From contig NZ_JARRAB010000019.1 in the NCBI RefSeq assembly GCF_030376615.1, positions 38,803 to 102,802 of the forward strand: DNA of 64,000 nucleotides, written 5' to 3'. This document shows, in pieces, positions 36,832-46,587 of the stretch. Under the pieces are notes generated by a model. The model saw nothing but the letters and a program-made list of their open reading frames with translations, did not search any database and was not told the DNA's origin. The stretch is from Pseudomonas sp. sp1636 (GTDB lineage: Bacteria; Pseudomonadota; Gammaproteobacteria; Pseudomonadales; Pseudomonadaceae). The translations under genes were made by a program, and so were the position numbers. Every line of letters begins with the position of its first letter. The first letter of the stretch is position 1.

Positions 36832-37326
36832 ATGCCCAGCGCTTCCGCGATCCGCTTGCGTGACTACCGGCCGAGTGACCTGGACGCCGTAGTCGCGCTA
36901 TTCAAGGCCGCAGTGCACCGCCTGAGTGCAGCTCAGTATGACGCGGCGCAACGCCAGGCCTGGGCGCCGGAGGAAGCCGACCGGCAGGCCTGGCAAGCGC
37001 GCCTGGCGGATTTGCAGGTCAGGGTTGCGGAGCACCGGGGGCGGCTCGCCGGCTTTATCGGTTTTACCGCCAACGGCCATATCGACCTGCTGTTCAGTTC
37101 GCCGCAGCATGCCCGCCAGGGTGTGGCGACGGCGCTGTACCTGGAGGCCGAGGGCAGACTAAAGGCAGCAGGTATCAGCTCGATCTTTACCGAGGCCAGC
37201 CTGACGGTGCGGCCATTCTTCGAACGGCAGGGATTTTCTGTGGAACAGGCACAGACCGTGGTGCGCGGTGCTGTTACTTTGCCGCGCTTAGCCATGCGCA
37301 AGCCGTTGCGCCGCCCTGAACACTGA
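36832..37326 (+). CDS. GNAT-family N-acetyltransferase
   Basis: A 164-aa acetyl-CoA-dependent transferase. It has the N-terminal IRLRDYRPSDLDAVVALF and the acetyl-CoA loop SPQHARQGVATALY (Q/RxxGxG/A). The C-terminal FFERQGF strand is typical. GAGG at 36821-36824 supports the ATG at 36832. Substrate unknown. Confidence 0.82.
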   Translation: MPSASAIRLRDYRPSDLDAVVALFKAAVHRLSAAQYDAAQRQAWAPEEADRQAWQARLADLQVRVAEHRGRLAGFIGFTANGHIDLLFSSPQHARQGVATALYLEAEGRLKAAGISSIFTEASLTVRPFFERQGFSVEQAQTVVRGAVTLPRLAMRKPLRRPEH

Positions 37327-37349
37327 GCCACAGCCACCCTGGAGTACCC

Positions 37350-37586
37350 ATGACAAATCTGAGCATGCTCGCGATGGCGCTCGTACTGCTGGCAGTAGCG
37401 GCTTTGGCGTACTGGAACTGGCAGCAGAACCGCAAACTCAAACAGCTGGATCGGCGTGTCCGCCAGCAAAGCGAGTTGCTCGAGCAAATCGACAGCGTGC
37501 TGGAAAACCCGCAACTCAGCGAACAAGAGCAGTTGCTCAAGAGCGAAGCCTTGTTGGCGAAGCTGAGGGAAAGCAGCAAGCCCTGA
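37350..37586 (+). CDS. Small single-pass membrane protein
   Basis: A 78-aa protein with one N-terminal transmembrane helix (about residues 5-22) followed by a charged heptad-like helix (KLKQLDRRVRQQSELLEQID) that would form a coiled coil in the cytoplasm. It lies 23 bp after the GNAT gene. No known family recognised. Confidence 0.55.
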   Translation: MTNLSMLAMALVLLAVAALAYWNWQQNRKLKQLDRRVRQQSELLEQIDSVLENPQLSEQEQLLKSEALLAKLRESSKP

Positions 37587-37736
37587 CAGGCCGCTGCGAT
37601 TGCCGCGAACGACGGCGCGCGCCCTTCCCCATCCCTGACCGCTCCCGCCTATACCTTAAGAGATATGGCCAAGAGCCGGCCGCGCGTGGCAGTGTGGTTT
37701 ACTGTATCGCTCATTTTTCCGTACGGATGGACTGTC

Positions 37737-38141
37737 ATGGATATTGCCGAATTCGCCGACCTGCTCGCCGCCTCCAAGGCTCAGCCGGAACCGCAACGTT
37801 TGCTCTTGGTGTTCGTTTCTGCCGAGTTGCCGGAAGATGCCACCGAAGAGGAGCGCCAGCGGCATGCCGAGAACCAGGGCGGCTCGCTCAAGCCGGTGCT
37901 CTGCGTCGACAAGCTGCCGGACGAGCTGGTGGATTTTGCCGGGTTGCTGGCCGAGTCGAGCCGTACCGGCGTGGCCTGGGATCTGGTGTTCGCCGCCGGC
38001 CTGGCCGGGCGCGCCGGCGTGGTGCCGAGCAGCGACGAAGCCGAACAGCCGCTGAAGATGATGGTCGGGGCCATCGAGGCCGGCAGCATCGGCAACTTCA
38101 TCGCCTTCGACCGCGAAGGGCATGCGGTGAGTTTTTACTAA
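37737..38141 (+). CDS. Conserved hypothetical protein
   Basis: A 134-aa soluble protein with QRLLLVFVSAELPEDATEEE, KPVLCVDKLPDELVDF and SSDEAEQPLKMMVGAIEAGS. It resembles a pseudomonad family sometimes labelled as a ribonucleotide reductase alpha subunit in databases, a label its size does not support. ATG at 37737 is chosen over an upstream frame extension because conservation begins with MDIAEF. Function unknown. Confidence 0.6.
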   Translation: MDIAEFADLLAASKAQPEPQRLLLVFVSAELPEDATEEERQRHAENQGGSLKPVLCVDKLPDELVDFAGLLAESSRTGVAWDLVFAAGLAGRAGVVPSSDEAEQPLKMMVGAIEAGSIGNFIAFDREGHAVSFY

Positions 38142-38280
38142 CCGCCTGTCGGCGCAACCGTACTACTGCGCAAGTCGCAACCATCAAGTAGCAACGACTT
38201 AGTGCCAAGGTTGCCTGGCTCCCCGCGCGCGCCCATGTGAACGTCCCTGAACTGTTTACGACAACAACAGGGAGGTTCGG

Positions 38281-39006
38281 GTGAAAGACGCAGAATTGTG
38301 CCGCTGGCTGCTGGATGTGAACGAACCCTGGGACGTCAGCCGGGTGCGGGTGGACACGCACAGCCGTGAGGTGCATGCCTACCTGAGCACCGGCAAGACC
38401 TGGTTCGGCCGCTACCTCCCCGACCAGCCCCGCTCCCGCTGGCGGCACACCAATATCGGCGTTTACAAGACCTATATCCATGCCAACCTGCCGGAGCAAG
38501 GTGACGGCCAGGCGCCACAGTCGTTCCTCGGCAAAAGCGCCAGCGACTTCACCCACGGCCTGGCCAGGCGGGTGATCCAGTGCCTGCAGGATGGCCTGCG
38601 CTATCGCCAGGTCTGCGCCTTGCTGGATATCGATATTCACCTGGCCTGGCAGATCAAGCACGCGATCGAATCCGGCCAGCTGGCCGCGGCAGGCCCGGAT
38701 CTGCGCGCGGGGCTGCAACTGGATAATCCGGCGGGGCAGGCCGACAGCCGCATCCCCCCCTGCGACGACGGGGTCTGGCTGCGGTTGCTGGCGACGGATG
38801 GCCCGTTCGAGATCCGCTTGTTGAGTCTCAAATTGCTCCTGACCCGCGCCCGCCAGGACTTTGCCAAAGCCCATGACGCGGATCTGCGGATCCTCCGGAT
38901 CAATGAGCTACGGCGCTTCTTTATCAAGCACGAAAAGCATCTGCAGCACGAGATCGCCCAGCTGGCCAGCGACCCACAGCACAACAAGCAAGGCGACCAG
39001 CCATGA
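38281..39006 (+). CDS. Hypothetical protein, first gene of an unknown pair
   Basis: A 241-aa soluble protein starting at a GTG preceded by GGAGG at 5 nt. It contains CRWLLDVNEPWDVSRVRVD, a Trp-rich strand region (GKTWFGRYLPDQPRSRW), a helical HTH-like middle (RRVIQCLQDGLRYRQVCALL) and a basic C-terminal helix. The opening resembles zinc-less transposase-like or regulator domains but no family is certain. Its stop overlaps the next gene by 4 bp, indicating a joint operon. Confidence 0.5.
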   Translation: MKDAELCRWLLDVNEPWDVSRVRVDTHSREVHAYLSTGKTWFGRYLPDQPRSRWRHTNIGVYKTYIHANLPEQGDGQAPQSFLGKSASDFTHGLARRVIQCLQDGLRYRQVCALLDIDIHLAWQIKHAIESGQLAAAGPDLRAGLQLDNPAGQADSRIPPCDDGVWLRLLATDGPFEIRLLSLKLLLTRARQDFAKAHDADLRILRINELRRFFIKHEKHLQHEIAQLASDPQHNKQGDQP

Positions 39007-39998
39007 ACAACGCTACAACGACAAGCGCACTGCTGAACCTGCGCCAGGCCAGCGCCTTGATCGAGCGCGGCGAAACCCTGGCCATCGCCGGCCATCTCGA
39101 ATGCCTGACAGCGCTGCCCAAAGGCAACTGGATCGGCGGCACCACCCCCTACTTCATGGCGGCCGAGGGGGGCACTTGTCGGCTCGACCAGGTGTTCGTG
39201 CAGCCGTTTGGCCAGCAAACCGGGGACATCGTCGGCTATGACCGGGACAGCCTGCCGCACATACTCGAAGACGCCCCGGAAAATGGTTTCAGCATCGTGA
39301 TCTTGCCGGCCGGCAGTGCCGTGCTCGAGGACTATGCACGCGAGGCGCCCAATTATCCCGAGATGTACCTCAAGCCGATCGCCGGCTGGGTGGCGGGGGT
39401 GCACCTGGATCAGCTGGGCAGCGCCCAGGCCCAGGTGATCGACGGGCGCAGCGGCCAACGCTACGCGGATCGGGCCATCGTCCTGCACATCGCCCTGCCG
39501 TCCGACCAGGCGGCGCTGGTGCATACGGTGAACCTGTTCCAGCCTGGCCCTGGGCCGACGCTAAGCTTCGACGAGACCGGCTTTGCCGCCCGCGACTGCC
39601 TGATCGATGGGGTGCGCGGCAGCTTGCGGGAGCTGATCCGCGAGCGCGCCATCGACACCCGCCTGCCATTGGTCGCCGACTACTGCGGGGCCATGGTCAA
39701 TGTCAGCATCCAGTCGCTGGATCGCGAGCCGGGCCTGGTGTCCTTCTACGCGCCGGTCTTCGCCGGGGTGCAGTACCGTTTCGCCGCGGCGGTCGAGGAC
39801 TATAGCAGACGCTTTCTGCAGGCCATGCCCCGCGACGGCGGGCCTATCCTGTTCGGCTGCAACTGTATCCTCAACTACCTGTATGCGCAGTTGCAGGGGC
39901 ATCACACGGCGCGCCTCATCGGCCCCATCACCTTCGGCGAAGTCGCCTACCAACTGCTCAACCAGACCGCGGTCTACCTGACCCTCGAACAGGACTGA
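39003..39998 (+). CDS. Hypothetical protein, possibly FIST_C-like
   Basis: A 331-aa cytoplasmic protein without signal peptide. GNWIGGTTPYFMAAEGG in the first third and LFGCNCILNYLYAQLQG then IGPITFGEVAYQLLNQT at the end recall the FIST sensory fold, in which a similar gas/ligand-sensing domain ends with a G-x-x-x-GE strand. The match is weak and by eye. It is translationally coupled to the preceding gene (ATGA overlap). Function unknown. Confidence 0.45.
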   Translation: MNNATTTSALLNLRQASALIERGETLAIAGHLECLTALPKGNWIGGTTPYFMAAEGGTCRLDQVFVQPFGQQTGDIVGYDRDSLPHILEDAPENGFSIVILPAGSAVLEDYAREAPNYPEMYLKPIAGWVAGVHLDQLGSAQAQVIDGRSGQRYADRAIVLHIALPSDQAALVHTVNLFQPGPGPTLSFDETGFAARDCLIDGVRGSLRELIRERAIDTRLPLVADYCGAMVNVSIQSLDREPGLVSFYAPVFAGVQYRFAAAVEDYSRRFLQAMPRDGGPILFGCNCILNYLYAQLQGHHTARLIGPITFGEVAYQLLNQTAVYLTLEQD

Positions 39999-40205
39999 AC
40001 AGCGCGCCCTCTGTCCAACAGGCGGCCCAGGCCGGAACGCTCTGCGGCAAAAGAATCGGCAATTCCGATTCAAGACGCGTTATCGTTGGGCCAATGCCGG
40101 GCAGCCGCCCCAACGGTGCGACCCGCCGGCAGCCATGCTCAGCGCAAGCCTGAACCGGCACAGACACGGTCGTCGCGCGACCGCCCTCACCCTCAAGAGG
40201 CCCGC

Positions 40206-42113
40206 ATGCAGATCGAGCTGATCGAAATACGCGACCACCTGCAGCGCTTTCCGCCCTTCGATGGGCTGCCCGAGGACACCCTCGACGAAATCGCCCGCCA
40301 AGTGGAGGTCGCCTACTTCAAGGCCGGCAGCGACATCCTCAGCTTCGGCGCGGAGATCCACGACCTGCACTATGTGCGCAGCGGCGCGGTGGAAATCTAC
40401 CGGCGCACCGGCGCCCTCTACAATCGCCTGACCGAGGGCGACATCTTCGGCCAGTTCGGCCTGCTGCGCGGGCACAAGGTGCGTCTGCCGGCACGGGCCA
40501 TCGAAGACAGCCTGATCTATTTCATACCCGGCAGCCTGTTCGAGCAACTCTGCGAGGCCCATGACTTCTTCGCCGACTACGTCGAGGCCGAGGGCCAGTC
40601 GCGCCTGAAGTCGGCGGTGGAGAGCCAGGGCAAGGCCAGCGAACTGATGAAGATCAAGGTGCGCCGGCTGATCTCCCGGCAAGCGGTCAGCGTGCCCCTG
40701 GACACCTCGGTGCAACAAGCCGCACGGGTGATGACCGAGCAGGGCGTGTCCTCCCTGGTGATCGTCGACCCGCACGCCAGCCGGCCCGATCCCACCCGCG
40801 TGGCGGTGGCCGAGCAACCAGGCCCGCTGATGGTCGGCATCGTTACCGACCGCGACCTGCGCACCCGGGTGGTGGCCGAGGGGCTGGCCGCGGGCACCCC
40901 GGTCAGCCAGGTGATGTCGCCCAACCCGATCACCCTGCAGGCCGATGCCTCGGTGTTCGAGGCCATGCTGTGCATGCTGCGCCACAACATCCACCACCTG
41001 CCAGTGGTGTACCGGCGCCGCCCGGTGGGGGTGATCAACCTGGCAGACATCATCAAGTACGAATCGCAAAGCAGCCTGTACCTGGTCAACAGCATCTTCA
41101 ACAAACAGTCGGTGGCCGAGCTCAAGGCACTGCTGCCGGATCTGCGCGCCACCTTTCTGCGCATGGTCAACGACGAGGCCAGCGCGCATATGGTCGGCAG
41201 CGCCATCGCAGGCATCGGCCGCGGCTTCACCCAACGCCTGCTGGAGCTGGCCGAGCAGCAGTTCGGCCCGCCGCCGGTGCCCTACTGTTTCATGGCGCTG
41301 GGCTCCATGGCCCGCGACGAGCAACTGCTGGTCACCGACCAGGACAACGCCCTGGTTCTCGATAACCGTTTCGACCCGCGGGTGCACGACGAGTATTTCC
41401 TCAAACTGGCGACCTTCGTCAGCGACGGCCTGGCGGCCTGCGGCTACAGCTACTGCAAGGGCGGAATCATGGCCAGCAACCCCCAGTGGCGCCAACCGTT
41501 GCGGGTGTGGAAGGGCTACTTCAACCAGTGGATCGAGCGCCCCAATCCGCAGACCTTGCTCAACAGCTGCATCTTCTTCGACCTCGACAGCGTCTATGGC
41601 GAAACCGAGCTGGTCGAGAGCCTCAAGGATCTGCTCGCGGAAAAAGCCAGCCGCAACCCGCAGTTCCTCGCCGGCCTGGCGCGTAACGCCCTCAACCGCA
41701 CCCCACCGCTGGGCTTCTTCCGCACCTTCGTGATGGAGAAAGATGGCGAGCAAAACAACATCATCAACCTCAAGGGTCGCGGCACCGCGCCGCTCACCGA
41801 CCTGATCCGCGTGCATGCCCTGGCCTGCGGCTCCAAGGCGCAGAACTCCAATGAGCGGCTGGACGCCATCGCCGCCACCAAGCTGATGCCCCCGGAAGCC
41901 ATCGCCAAGCTGCGCTACGCCCTGGAATTCCTCTCCATCGTGCGCATCCGCCATCAGGCCATGGATCTCGAGGCCGGCCGCGAGCCGGACAACTACATCG
42001 AGCCGGAAAAGGTCTCCGCCAGCGAACGCTACAACCTCAAGGAAGCCTTCCAGGTGCTCAGCAATGCGCAGAAATTCCTGCGCTTCCGCTACCCGACGGG
42101 CGGAGCCCAATGA
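40206..42113 (+). CDS. cNMP-binding / CBS-pair / DUF294 nucleotidyltransferase-like protein
   Basis: A 635-aa cytoplasmic regulator-like protein. Domains: cyclic-nucleotide binding (about 15-130; GDIFGQFGLLRG), two CBS domains (about 160-300; VGIVTDRDLRTRVV and VGVINLADIIKYE), DUF294 nucleotidyltransferase (about 330-480; MALGSMARDEQLLVTDQDNAL, with the GSxxRxE-xxxxxDxD pattern) and DUF294_C. The architecture resembles GlnD-like signal proteins. It overlaps the next exonuclease gene by 4 bp. Start ATG at 40206 after AGAGG. Confidence 0.82.
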   Translation: MQIELIEIRDHLQRFPPFDGLPEDTLDEIARQVEVAYFKAGSDILSFGAEIHDLHYVRSGAVEIYRRTGALYNRLTEGDIFGQFGLLRGHKVRLPARAIEDSLIYFIPGSLFEQLCEAHDFFADYVEAEGQSRLKSAVESQGKASELMKIKVRRLISRQAVSVPLDTSVQQAARVMTEQGVSSLVIVDPHASRPDPTRVAVAEQPGPLMVGIVTDRDLRTRVVAEGLAAGTPVSQVMSPNPITLQADASVFEAMLCMLRHNIHHLPVVYRRRPVGVINLADIIKYESQSSLYLVNSIFNKQSVAELKALLPDLRATFLRMVNDEASAHMVGSAIAGIGRGFTQRLLELAEQQFGPPPVPYCFMALGSMARDEQLLVTDQDNALVLDNRFDPRVHDEYFLKLATFVSDGLAACGYSYCKGGIMASNPQWRQPLRVWKGYFNQWIERPNPQTLLNSCIFFDLDSVYGETELVESLKDLLAEKASRNPQFLAGLARNALNRTPPLGFFRTFVMEKDGEQNNIINLKGRGTAPLTDLIRVHALACGSKAQNSNERLDAIAATKLMPPEAIAKLRYALEFLSIVRIRHQAMDLEAGREPDNYIEPEKVSASERYNLKEAFQVLSNAQKFLRFRYPTGGAQ

Positions 42114-42847
42114 AGCGCTTCGGTGCCCGCCCGAAAGCCGCCCGCACAGCGCCTGCAGATTGGCAAAAGATCTTCACCCAGCTCGCGCAAACGGCTCAGG
42201 ATCCCCGTCTGGCCGCCTTCTACCGGGCCGGCGCGGTGGCCGCCGACACCCCGCTGGAACAGGTGCCGCTGATGGCGCTGGACGTGGAAACCACCGGCCT
42301 GGATTGCACCCGCCACTCGATCGTCAGCCTCGGCCTGGTGCCCTTCAACCTGATGCGCATCCGCTGCGGCCAGGCACTGTACTGGGTGGTCAAGCCGGTT
42401 TCCGAGCTGAGCAGCGAGTCGGTCACCTTCCACCACATCACCCACAGCGACATCCGCGACGCACCCAGACTGACGACTATTCTCGGCGAACTGCTGACGG
42501 CCATGGCCGGCAAGGTGCTGGTGGTGCATTACCGCACGCTCGAACGCGGCTTTCTCGACCAGGCGGTACGCCAGCACCTGGGCGAAGCGCTGCACTTCCC
42601 GGTGATCGACACCATGGAGCTGGAGGCCCGATTGCACCGCAGCCAGCGCCAGCCGGGCTGGCTCGACCGCCTGCGCGGCCGCCAGCCGACCTCCATCCGC
42701 CTGGCCGACAGCCGCCTGCGCTACGGCCTGCCGCTGTACCAGGCCCACCACGCCCTGACCGACGCCCTGGCCACCGCCGAGCTGTTGCAAGCGCAGGTGG
42801 CCAGCCACTACTCGGCGAATACACCGGTAGGCGAGTTATGGAGCTGA
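42110..42847 (+). CDS. DEDDh 3'-5' exonuclease (DnaQ/epsilon-like)
   Basis: A 245-aa exonuclease. ExoI is MALDVETTGLD, ExoII lies around HHITHSDIRDAP to VVHYRTLERGFLDQ, and ExoIII-epsilon is HHALTDALATAEL with the catalytic His and Asp. It pairs with the cNMP/CBS/DUF294 gene, a recurrent arrangement in gammaproteobacteria near solute or acetate uptake genes. Likely substrate is DNA or a nucleotide; exact role unknown. Confidence 0.82.
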   Translation: MKRFGARPKAARTAPADWQKIFTQLAQTAQDPRLAAFYRAGAVAADTPLEQVPLMALDVETTGLDCTRHSIVSLGLVPFNLMRIRCGQALYWVVKPVSELSSESVTFHHITHSDIRDAPRLTTILGELLTAMAGKVLVVHYRTLERGFLDQAVRQHLGEALHFPVIDTMELEARLHRSQRQPGWLDRLRGRQPTSIRLADSRLRYGLPLYQAHHALTDALATAELLQAQVASHYSANTPVGELWS

Positions 42848-43018
42848 AGGGCGCGAGCCGCGCAGATTAGCCTCACCAGACCGCCGTCAAGCAGCCGTCT
42901 GGTAGGGCGTACTCGCGCAGCAGTACGCCGAAGACCGGGAACCAGTCGGCGGGCTGTCGCTCCGCGCCGAGGCCGCCCTACGCGCTGGCGCGTAGATCGG
43001 CGGCCCCCGAGTCGCAGC

Positions 43019-44686
43019 CTAGCGCGGCTCGCTCATCAAGCCTTTGACGATCGACACGCAGCCCACCAGCAGGACGATGGTGAACGGCAGGCCGGTGGAC
43101 ACCGCCATCGCTTGCAGGGCTACCAGCCCGCCGCCCAGCAACAGGGCGATGGCCACTACGCCTTCCATGATCGCCCAGAAGGCCCGCTGCGGGATCGGCG
43201 CGTTGACCTTGCCGCCGGCGGTGATGGTGTCGATCACCAGCGACCCCGAGTCCGACGAGGTGACGAAGAACACGATCACCAGAATGATGCCGATGAACGA
43301 GCTGATCGCGCTCAACGGCAACTGTTCCAGCATGACGAACAGCTTCAGTTCCAGCGCGGCATCCTGCACCCCGGTGAAACCGTCGCCGAGCAACTGGCCG
43401 ATGCCGGTGCCGCCAAAGGCGGTCATCCACAGCACCGAGGCCAGGGATGGCACCAGCAGCACCGCCACCAGAAACTCGCGCACGGTGCGACCGCGGCTGA
43501 CCCGGGCGATGAACATGCCCACGAACGGCGACCAGCTGATCCACCAGGCCCAGTAGAACGCGGTCCAGCCTTGGCTGAAGTTGGCGTCTTCACGGCCGAT
43601 GGGGTTGGACAGCTCGGGCAGATAGGCCAGGTAGCTGCCCAGGTTGCGGAAGAAGCCGGTGGCGATCGCCAGCGTCGGGCCCACCAAAATGATGAAACCG
43701 AGCAACAGAATCGCCAGGATCATGTTCAACTGGGACAGGCGTTTGACCCCCTTGTCCAGACCGGCCAGTACCGACATCAAGGCAATCGCGGTAATGCCGA
43801 CGATCAGCAGCACCTTGCTGGTATCGGTCGCGGTGATGCCGAACAGATGATCGAGGCCGGCGGCCGCCTGCTCGGCACCCAGGCCCAGCGAAGTGGCCAG
43901 GCCGAACAGGGTGGCGAACACCGCCAGGATGTCGATCACATGCCCCGGCCAGCCCCACACCCGCTCACCGAGCAGCGGGTAGAAGATCGAGCGGATGCTC
44001 AGCGGCAGACCCTTGTTGAACGAGAACAAGGCCAGCGCCAGCGCCACAATGGCGTAGATCGCCCACGGGTGCAGGCCCCAGTGGAAGATGGTGGACGCCA
44101 TCGCCAGGCTCGCGGCTTCCTGTGCATTGCCGGCAGCGGCGCCCAACGGCGCCCAGTCGCTGCGCAGACCATCCTCACCGAGACTGACCCCGCCCATGGC
44201 CGAGGAAAAGTGCGACATCGGCTCGGCCACACCGTAGAACATCAGGCCGATGCCCATGCCGGCGGCAAACAGCATGGAAAACCAGCCGGCATAGGTATGG
44301 TCGGGCGTCGCCTCCTTGCCCCCCAGGCGCACCTTGCCCAGCGGCGAGACGATCAGGAACAGGCAGAGCAGCACGAAGATATTGGCCGAACCGAGAAAGA
44401 ACCAGGCCAGGTTACTGGTCAGCCAACTGCGGATGGCACTGAACAGCGGTTCGACTTCGCTCTGCAGAGCCAGGGCCAGAACCACGAACAGCACCACGGT
44501 CAGAGCCGAGATACTGAACACCTTGCCGTGAATATCCAGGTTGAACAGGAACCGGCCCTTGATGTTGTCCTGGCCGACCACATAGTCGGTATCGATCAGA
44601 TTGGCGGCCCCGCTCGGGGCCGGAATGCCACCCGGTATTTCCGCTTCTGGCTGTGGCGTCGTGTCATGCAAAGGGGGTTTTTCCAT
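43019..44686 (-). CDS. BCCT-family betaine/choline/carnitine transporter
   Basis: A 555-aa inner-membrane secondary transporter with twelve predicted helices. The family signature GWTAFYWAWWISWSPFVGMF is present, as are IFHWGLHPWAIYAIVALAL and GLATSLGLGAEQ. It would import a quaternary ammonium solute such as glycine betaine or choline. The start at 44686 is set by AAGGAG 8 nt upstream. A 267-bp gap with divergent promoters separates it from cls; nothing else is seen there. Confidence 0.88.
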   Translation of the reverse strand: MEKPPLHDTTPQPEAEIPGGIPAPSGAANLIDTDYVVGQDNIKGRFLFNLDIHGKVFSISALTVVLFVVLALALQSEVEPLFSAIRSWLTSNLAWFFLGSANIFVLLCLFLIVSPLGKVRLGGKEATPDHTYAGWFSMLFAAGMGIGLMFYGVAEPMSHFSSAMGGVSLGEDGLRSDWAPLGAAAGNAQEAASLAMASTIFHWGLHPWAIYAIVALALALFSFNKGLPLSIRSIFYPLLGERVWGWPGHVIDILAVFATLFGLATSLGLGAEQAAAGLDHLFGITATDTSKVLLIVGITAIALMSVLAGLDKGVKRLSQLNMILAILLLGFIILVGPTLAIATGFFRNLGSYLAYLPELSNPIGREDANFSQGWTAFYWAWWISWSPFVGMFIARVSRGRTVREFLVAVLLVPSLASVLWMTAFGGTGIGQLLGDGFTGVQDAALELKLFVMLEQLPLSAISSFIGIILVIVFFVTSSDSGSLVIDTITAGGKVNAPIPQRAFWAIMEGVVAIALLLGGGLVALQAMAVSTGLPFTIVLLVGCVSIVKGLMSEPR

Positions 44687-44953
44687 GTGGAGTTCTCCTT
44701 GAGGCATTTAACTCGCTGGCAAGCACAAGAAGGACGGATTCGCCCCACTTACAACTCATCGCGGCCGAAAAATTTTTTCGGTTAGCTAGTAAGGGTAACA
44801 GGCAAACCCCGGATTTGCCGGCCACGGGGCGTCATTCGCAGGCCAAATGCCGTCATTTACTGCTTGGCGACTTGCTGCACGCAGCCCTGTTGGTGCCACA
44901 CTGCATGGGTAACCGGTTTAGCCACCGCCCGACGCCAGCGCCTAGGAACCCGC

Positions 44954-46399
44954 ATGCCCCTGGACTTCGCGATCCCCAATCTATTCGCCTACCTGATCGC
45001 CGCGATCCACCTCCTCGGCGTATTCGCGGCCGTGCATGCGGTGCTGACGGTGCGCACCGCCCAGGGTGCGCTGGCCTGGGCGCTGTCACTGTTTTTCATG
45101 CCCTACCTGACCCTGCTGCCTTACCTGGTGTTCGGTCGCAGCCGCTTCGATGCCTATATCAAGGCGCGCCGTCGCGCCGACCAGCAGATGCACAAGGCCA
45201 TGGCCGCGCTGAACTGGCGGCCCTGGGTCGACGAAGCCCTGAGCGCCAGCGCAGCGCCGGTCTACCAGCAACTGCGCGCCCTGCCCCGGCTGGGCCGGAT
45301 GCCCTGCCTGGCGAACAATCAGGTGCAGCTGCTGATCGACGGCGAGGCGGCCTTCGCCGCGATCCTCGCGGCCCTGGCCGGCGCGCGCAAAGTGATCCTG
45401 CTGCAGTTCTTCATCGTCCGCGACGACCTGCTCGGCCGACGCCTGCAAGACCTGCTGCTGGAGCGCGCGGCCGCCGGCGTGCAGGTTTTCGTGCTCTATG
45501 ACGGCATCGGCAGCCACGCCCTGCCGCGTTATTTCAGCGACAAAATGCGCGCCGGCGGCATCCAGGTTCGCGCCTTCACCACCAGCAGCGGGCTGCTCAA
45601 CCGCTTCCAGCTGAACTTTCGCAACCACCGCAAGATCGTGGTGGTCGATGGCGAATGCGCCTTTCTCGGCGGGCTCAACGTCGGCGATGAATACCTCGGG
45701 CACAAGCCGCCACTGGCGCCCTGGCGCGACACCCATGTCGAGGTGCGCGGGCCGGTAGTCGCCTGTCTGCAGGAGTCCTTCGCCGAAGACTGGTTCTGGA
45801 GCAGCCACCAACTGCCGCCGTTGCTGCTGCCCGAGGCCTACCCGGGCGGCGGCATGCTCTGCCAGGTGATCAGCAGCGGCCCGGCCGACCCGCAGGAAAC
45901 CTGCGCGCTGCTGTTCGTCGAGGCGATTCATAGCGCCCGCGAGCGGGTCTGGATCACCAGCCCCTACTTCATCCCCGACGAGGCACTGTTCAGCGCCATG
46001 CGCCTGGCGGTGCTGCGCGGCGTCGATGTGCGCATCCTGCTGCCGGCGCGGGCCGACCACCGGGTGGTCTACGCCGCCTCCAGCCTGTATGCCTTCGAGG
46101 CCTTGCGCGCTGGCGTGCGGGTGTTCCGCTATCAGCCAGGCTTCCTGCACCAGAAAGTCATGCTGATCGACAACAGCGTGACCGCCATCGGCAGTGCCAA
46201 CCTGGACAATCGCTCGTTCCGCCTGAATTTCGAGATCAGCCTGCTGACCTTCGACTCCGACTTTGCCGCCGAGGCCGAACAGATGCTCGAGCAGGACTTC
46301 GCCCGCTCGCGCGAACTGCTCGCCGCCGACTACCAGAACGTGCATCGCCTGCAGCAACTGGCCATGCGCGTGGCGCGGCTGATTTCGCCGATTCTCTAA
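44954..46399 (+). CDS. cls: Cardiolipin synthase A
   Basis: A 481-aa membrane enzyme that condenses two phosphatidylglycerols to cardiolipin. Two N-terminal transmembrane helices (about 8-28 and 38-58) precede two phospholipase D HKD motifs, NHRKIVVVDGECAFLGG and LHQKVMLIDNSVTAIGS. Length matches ClsA. ATG at 44954 is chosen as the start of the first helix; upstream open frame is not membrane-like. Confidence 0.9.
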   Translation: MPLDFAIPNLFAYLIAAIHLLGVFAAVHAVLTVRTAQGALAWALSLFFMPYLTLLPYLVFGRSRFDAYIKARRRADQQMHKAMAALNWRPWVDEALSASAAPVYQQLRALPRLGRMPCLANNQVQLLIDGEAAFAAILAALAGARKVILLQFFIVRDDLLGRRLQDLLLERAAAGVQVFVLYDGIGSHALPRYFSDKMRAGGIQVRAFTTSSGLLNRFQLNFRNHRKIVVVDGECAFLGGLNVGDEYLGHKPPLAPWRDTHVEVRGPVVACLQESFAEDWFWSSHQLPPLLLPEAYPGGGMLCQVISSGPADPQETCALLFVEAIHSARERVWITSPYFIPDEALFSAMRLAVLRGVDVRILLPARADHRVVYAASSLYAFEALRAGVRVFRYQPGFLHQKVMLIDNSVTAIGSANLDNRSFRLNFEISLLTFDSDFAAEAEQMLEQDFARSRELLAADYQNVHRLQQLAMRVARLISPIL

Positions 46400-46511
46400 C
46401 CCGCGGCTTTATGTGCCGAACCCGGTCTCAACCTGTCGGCCCGTTAACGCTGCCCTGCTGCGCAACAGCCGGATTCACTTTTGGTTGCCGGGCTTTCACC
46501 CTGACGAACAA

Positions 46512-46541
46512 AACCCCCACCGGCAAAGCCAAATGGGGGTT
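46512..46541 (-). terminator. Rho-independent-like terminator of the TRAP-TAXI operon
   Basis: Stem AACCCCCA (46512-46519) pairs with TGGGGGTT (46534-46541). On the minus strand the hairpin is followed by TTTTGTT, so it would end transcription coming from the DUF1850 gene. It also lies between two convergent genes. Confidence 0.6.
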
Positions 46542-46587
46542 CTCCTCTACAACCGCCAAGGCTTGTGGCCTGGGAGCGAACGCGGCC

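Noticed and set aside
40080..42110. A 676-codon antisense frame over the cNMP/CBS/DUF294 gene
   Set aside because: Low-complexity, His/Gly/Ala-rich product opposite a well-conserved gene; also true of 47046-49292 and 59101-60987.
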